Shown here in pieces: positions 22,478-23,015 of a stretch of DNA of 23,015 nucleotides. The stretch covers positions 1-23,015 of the forward strand of contig CAZJHX010000168.1 of NCBI GenBank assembly GCA_964545715.1, read 5' to 3'. Position 1 is the stretch's first letter; every line of letters starts with the position of its first letter. Both the position numbers and the translations under genes were made by a program. The stretch is from CAZJHX01 sp964545715. Lineage in GTDB: Bacteria > Myxococcota_A > UBA9042 > GCA-2863065. The notes below the pieces were generated by a model that made no database searches, was not told where the DNA came from, and saw nothing but the letters and a program-made list of their open reading frames with translations.

Positions 22478-22948
22478 ATGCATCGACTGAGTGTATTGTG
22501 CTTCAGCGTCGTCTTTCTGGTGTCCCTGTCCGCATCCGCCGATGCGCCGCCGGCCTACACACCGCCCGCGCCGACGTACACCCCGACGACCGCTGCCGAC
22601 GTCCAGGTCTGTGGAGAGCGCAAAAACTGTGACTTCAAGTGCAACAAGGGCGCCTGCAAGTTCCGCTGCGACGGCCACTCCACCTGCAAAGCGACGTGCG
22701 CCGGCGGCGGCTGCCGTCAGACCTGCGACGGTCAGGCGACCTGCACATTTACGTGCGCGGGCGGCAAGTGCCAGGCACAGGCAAGCGGCAAAGCGACCAT
22801 GAGAACCACCTGCGCGGGCGGCGAGTGCCGTCAGGGGGCGTCCGGTATGTCCACGATGAAGGCGACCTGCTCGGGTGGCCAATGCGTGCGCGCCTGCGGC
22901 AAAAAGGCGACGTGCAAAGACACGTGCTCAGGCGGCGGCTGTAAGTAG
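22478..22948 (+). CDS. Small secreted protein of six exact 19-residue Cys repeats
   Basis: The 156-residue protein has a Sec signal peptide (MHRLSVLCFSVVFLVSLSASA, given as hydrophobic core ending at ASA, cleavage near residue 21), a short Pro/Thr stretch, and then six repeats of exactly 19 residues from Cys45. The consensus is CxGxxTCxxTCxGGxC. The four Cys columns fall at 45/64/83/-/-/140, 51/70/89/-/-/146, 55/74/93/112/131/150 and 60/79/98/117/136/155. Repeats 4 and 5 lack both of the first two Cys, replaced by Ala and Met. The mature protein is clearly basic. AAGGAGA (22464-22470) is a good ribosome site. A disulfide-ladder solenoid is a plausible fold. I recognise no named family; it is divergent from the giant Cys-rich lipoprotein. 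Confidence 0.85.
   Translation: MHRLSVLCFSVVFLVSLSASADAPPAYTPPAPTYTPTTAADVQVCGERKNCDFKCNKGACKFRCDGHSTCKATCAGGGCRQTCDGQATCTFTCAGGKCQAQASGKATMRTTCAGGECRQGASGMSTMKATCSGGQCVRACGKKATCKDTCSGGGCK
22610..22945 (+). repeat. Six 57-bp coding repeats (19 residues each)
   Basis: The period is exact at the protein level over all six copies; the DNA copies are well diverged, so the array is old and held by selection rather than a fresh duplication. Confidence 0.85.
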
Positions 22949-22993
22949 AAGAGAAGAAAGGAGATAGAGTCCCTGGAAATGGTGTAGGACGCT

Positions 22994-23015
22994 CGTTCGG
23001 AAGACGGGCCGAACG
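22994..23015. terminator. Hairpin at the right edge, possible terminator
   Basis: CGTTCGG (22994-23000) and CCGAACG (23009-23015) form a 7-bp stem with an 8-base loop, 46 bases after the stop of the Cys-repeat gene. The window ends at the stem, so a following T-tract cannot be checked. Between the stop and the hairpin a GGAG-type site precedes ATG GTG TAG, which is no gene. Confidence 0.4.

Noticed and set aside
22966..22989. Possible small gene after the Cys-repeat gene, with a GGAG site before an ATG.
   Set aside because: The frame is ATG GTG TAG and stops after two codons.

Overview
The window is strongly G+C-rich and codes on both strands with almost no spare DNA; no stretch without a gene reaches 300 bases. 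It probably comes from a Myxococcota-type (delta-proteobacterial) Gram-negative. The hints are many lipoproteins with Thr/Gly/Asp- or Val/Pro/Asp-rich linkers, MopE-type Cys/Asp/Asn metal-binding motifs, EGF-like repeats on surface proteins, and a fused glycyl-tRNA synthetase. A run of exactly 100 N (1301-1400) shows this is a draft scaffold, possibly a metagenome bin. This assignment is inference; no marker gene here fixes the taxon.

Layout. (1) 1-1514: the start of a lipoprotein gene leaving the left edge, a divergent GNAT acetyltransferase gene, and a small lipoprotein gene broken by an apparent frameshift and the N gap. (2) 12277 down to 1524, minus strand: a tightly packed probable operon of glyQS (fused alpha-beta glycyl-tRNA synthetase), ppdK (pyruvate phosphate dikinase), two beta-propeller-like lipoproteins (one with two MopE-type motifs) and a lipoprotein with two copies of a Cys-containing beta-rich domain. 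Junctions are 4-nt overlaps or short gaps. (3) 12390-13653, plus strand: a 99-residue unknown protein and a lipoprotein lipase of the Bacillus LipA type with a long repetitive linker. (4) 13756-17056, plus strand: GT4 glycosyltransferase, UDP-glucose 4-epimerase, GT4 glycosyltransferase, a small surface-glycan cassette. (5) 17127-22948: three very Cys-rich exported proteins. These are an EGF-repeat/MopE/propeller lipoprotein, a convergent 1174-residue lipoprotein that is essentially a chain of 17 somatomedin-B-like domains and six copies of a second 8-Cys module, and, divergent from it, a small secreted protein of six exact 19-residue Cys repeats.

The most interesting part is region 5. I read it as a candidate extracellular adhesion or matrix system next to glycan genes: a long, acidic, disulfide-locked stalk on the outer membrane, a companion EGF-type lipoprotein and a basic Cys-solenoid-like secreted protein. 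The domain assignments rest on visible cysteine spacing; the joint function is inference. No RNA genes, insertion sequences or CRISPR arrays were recognised.
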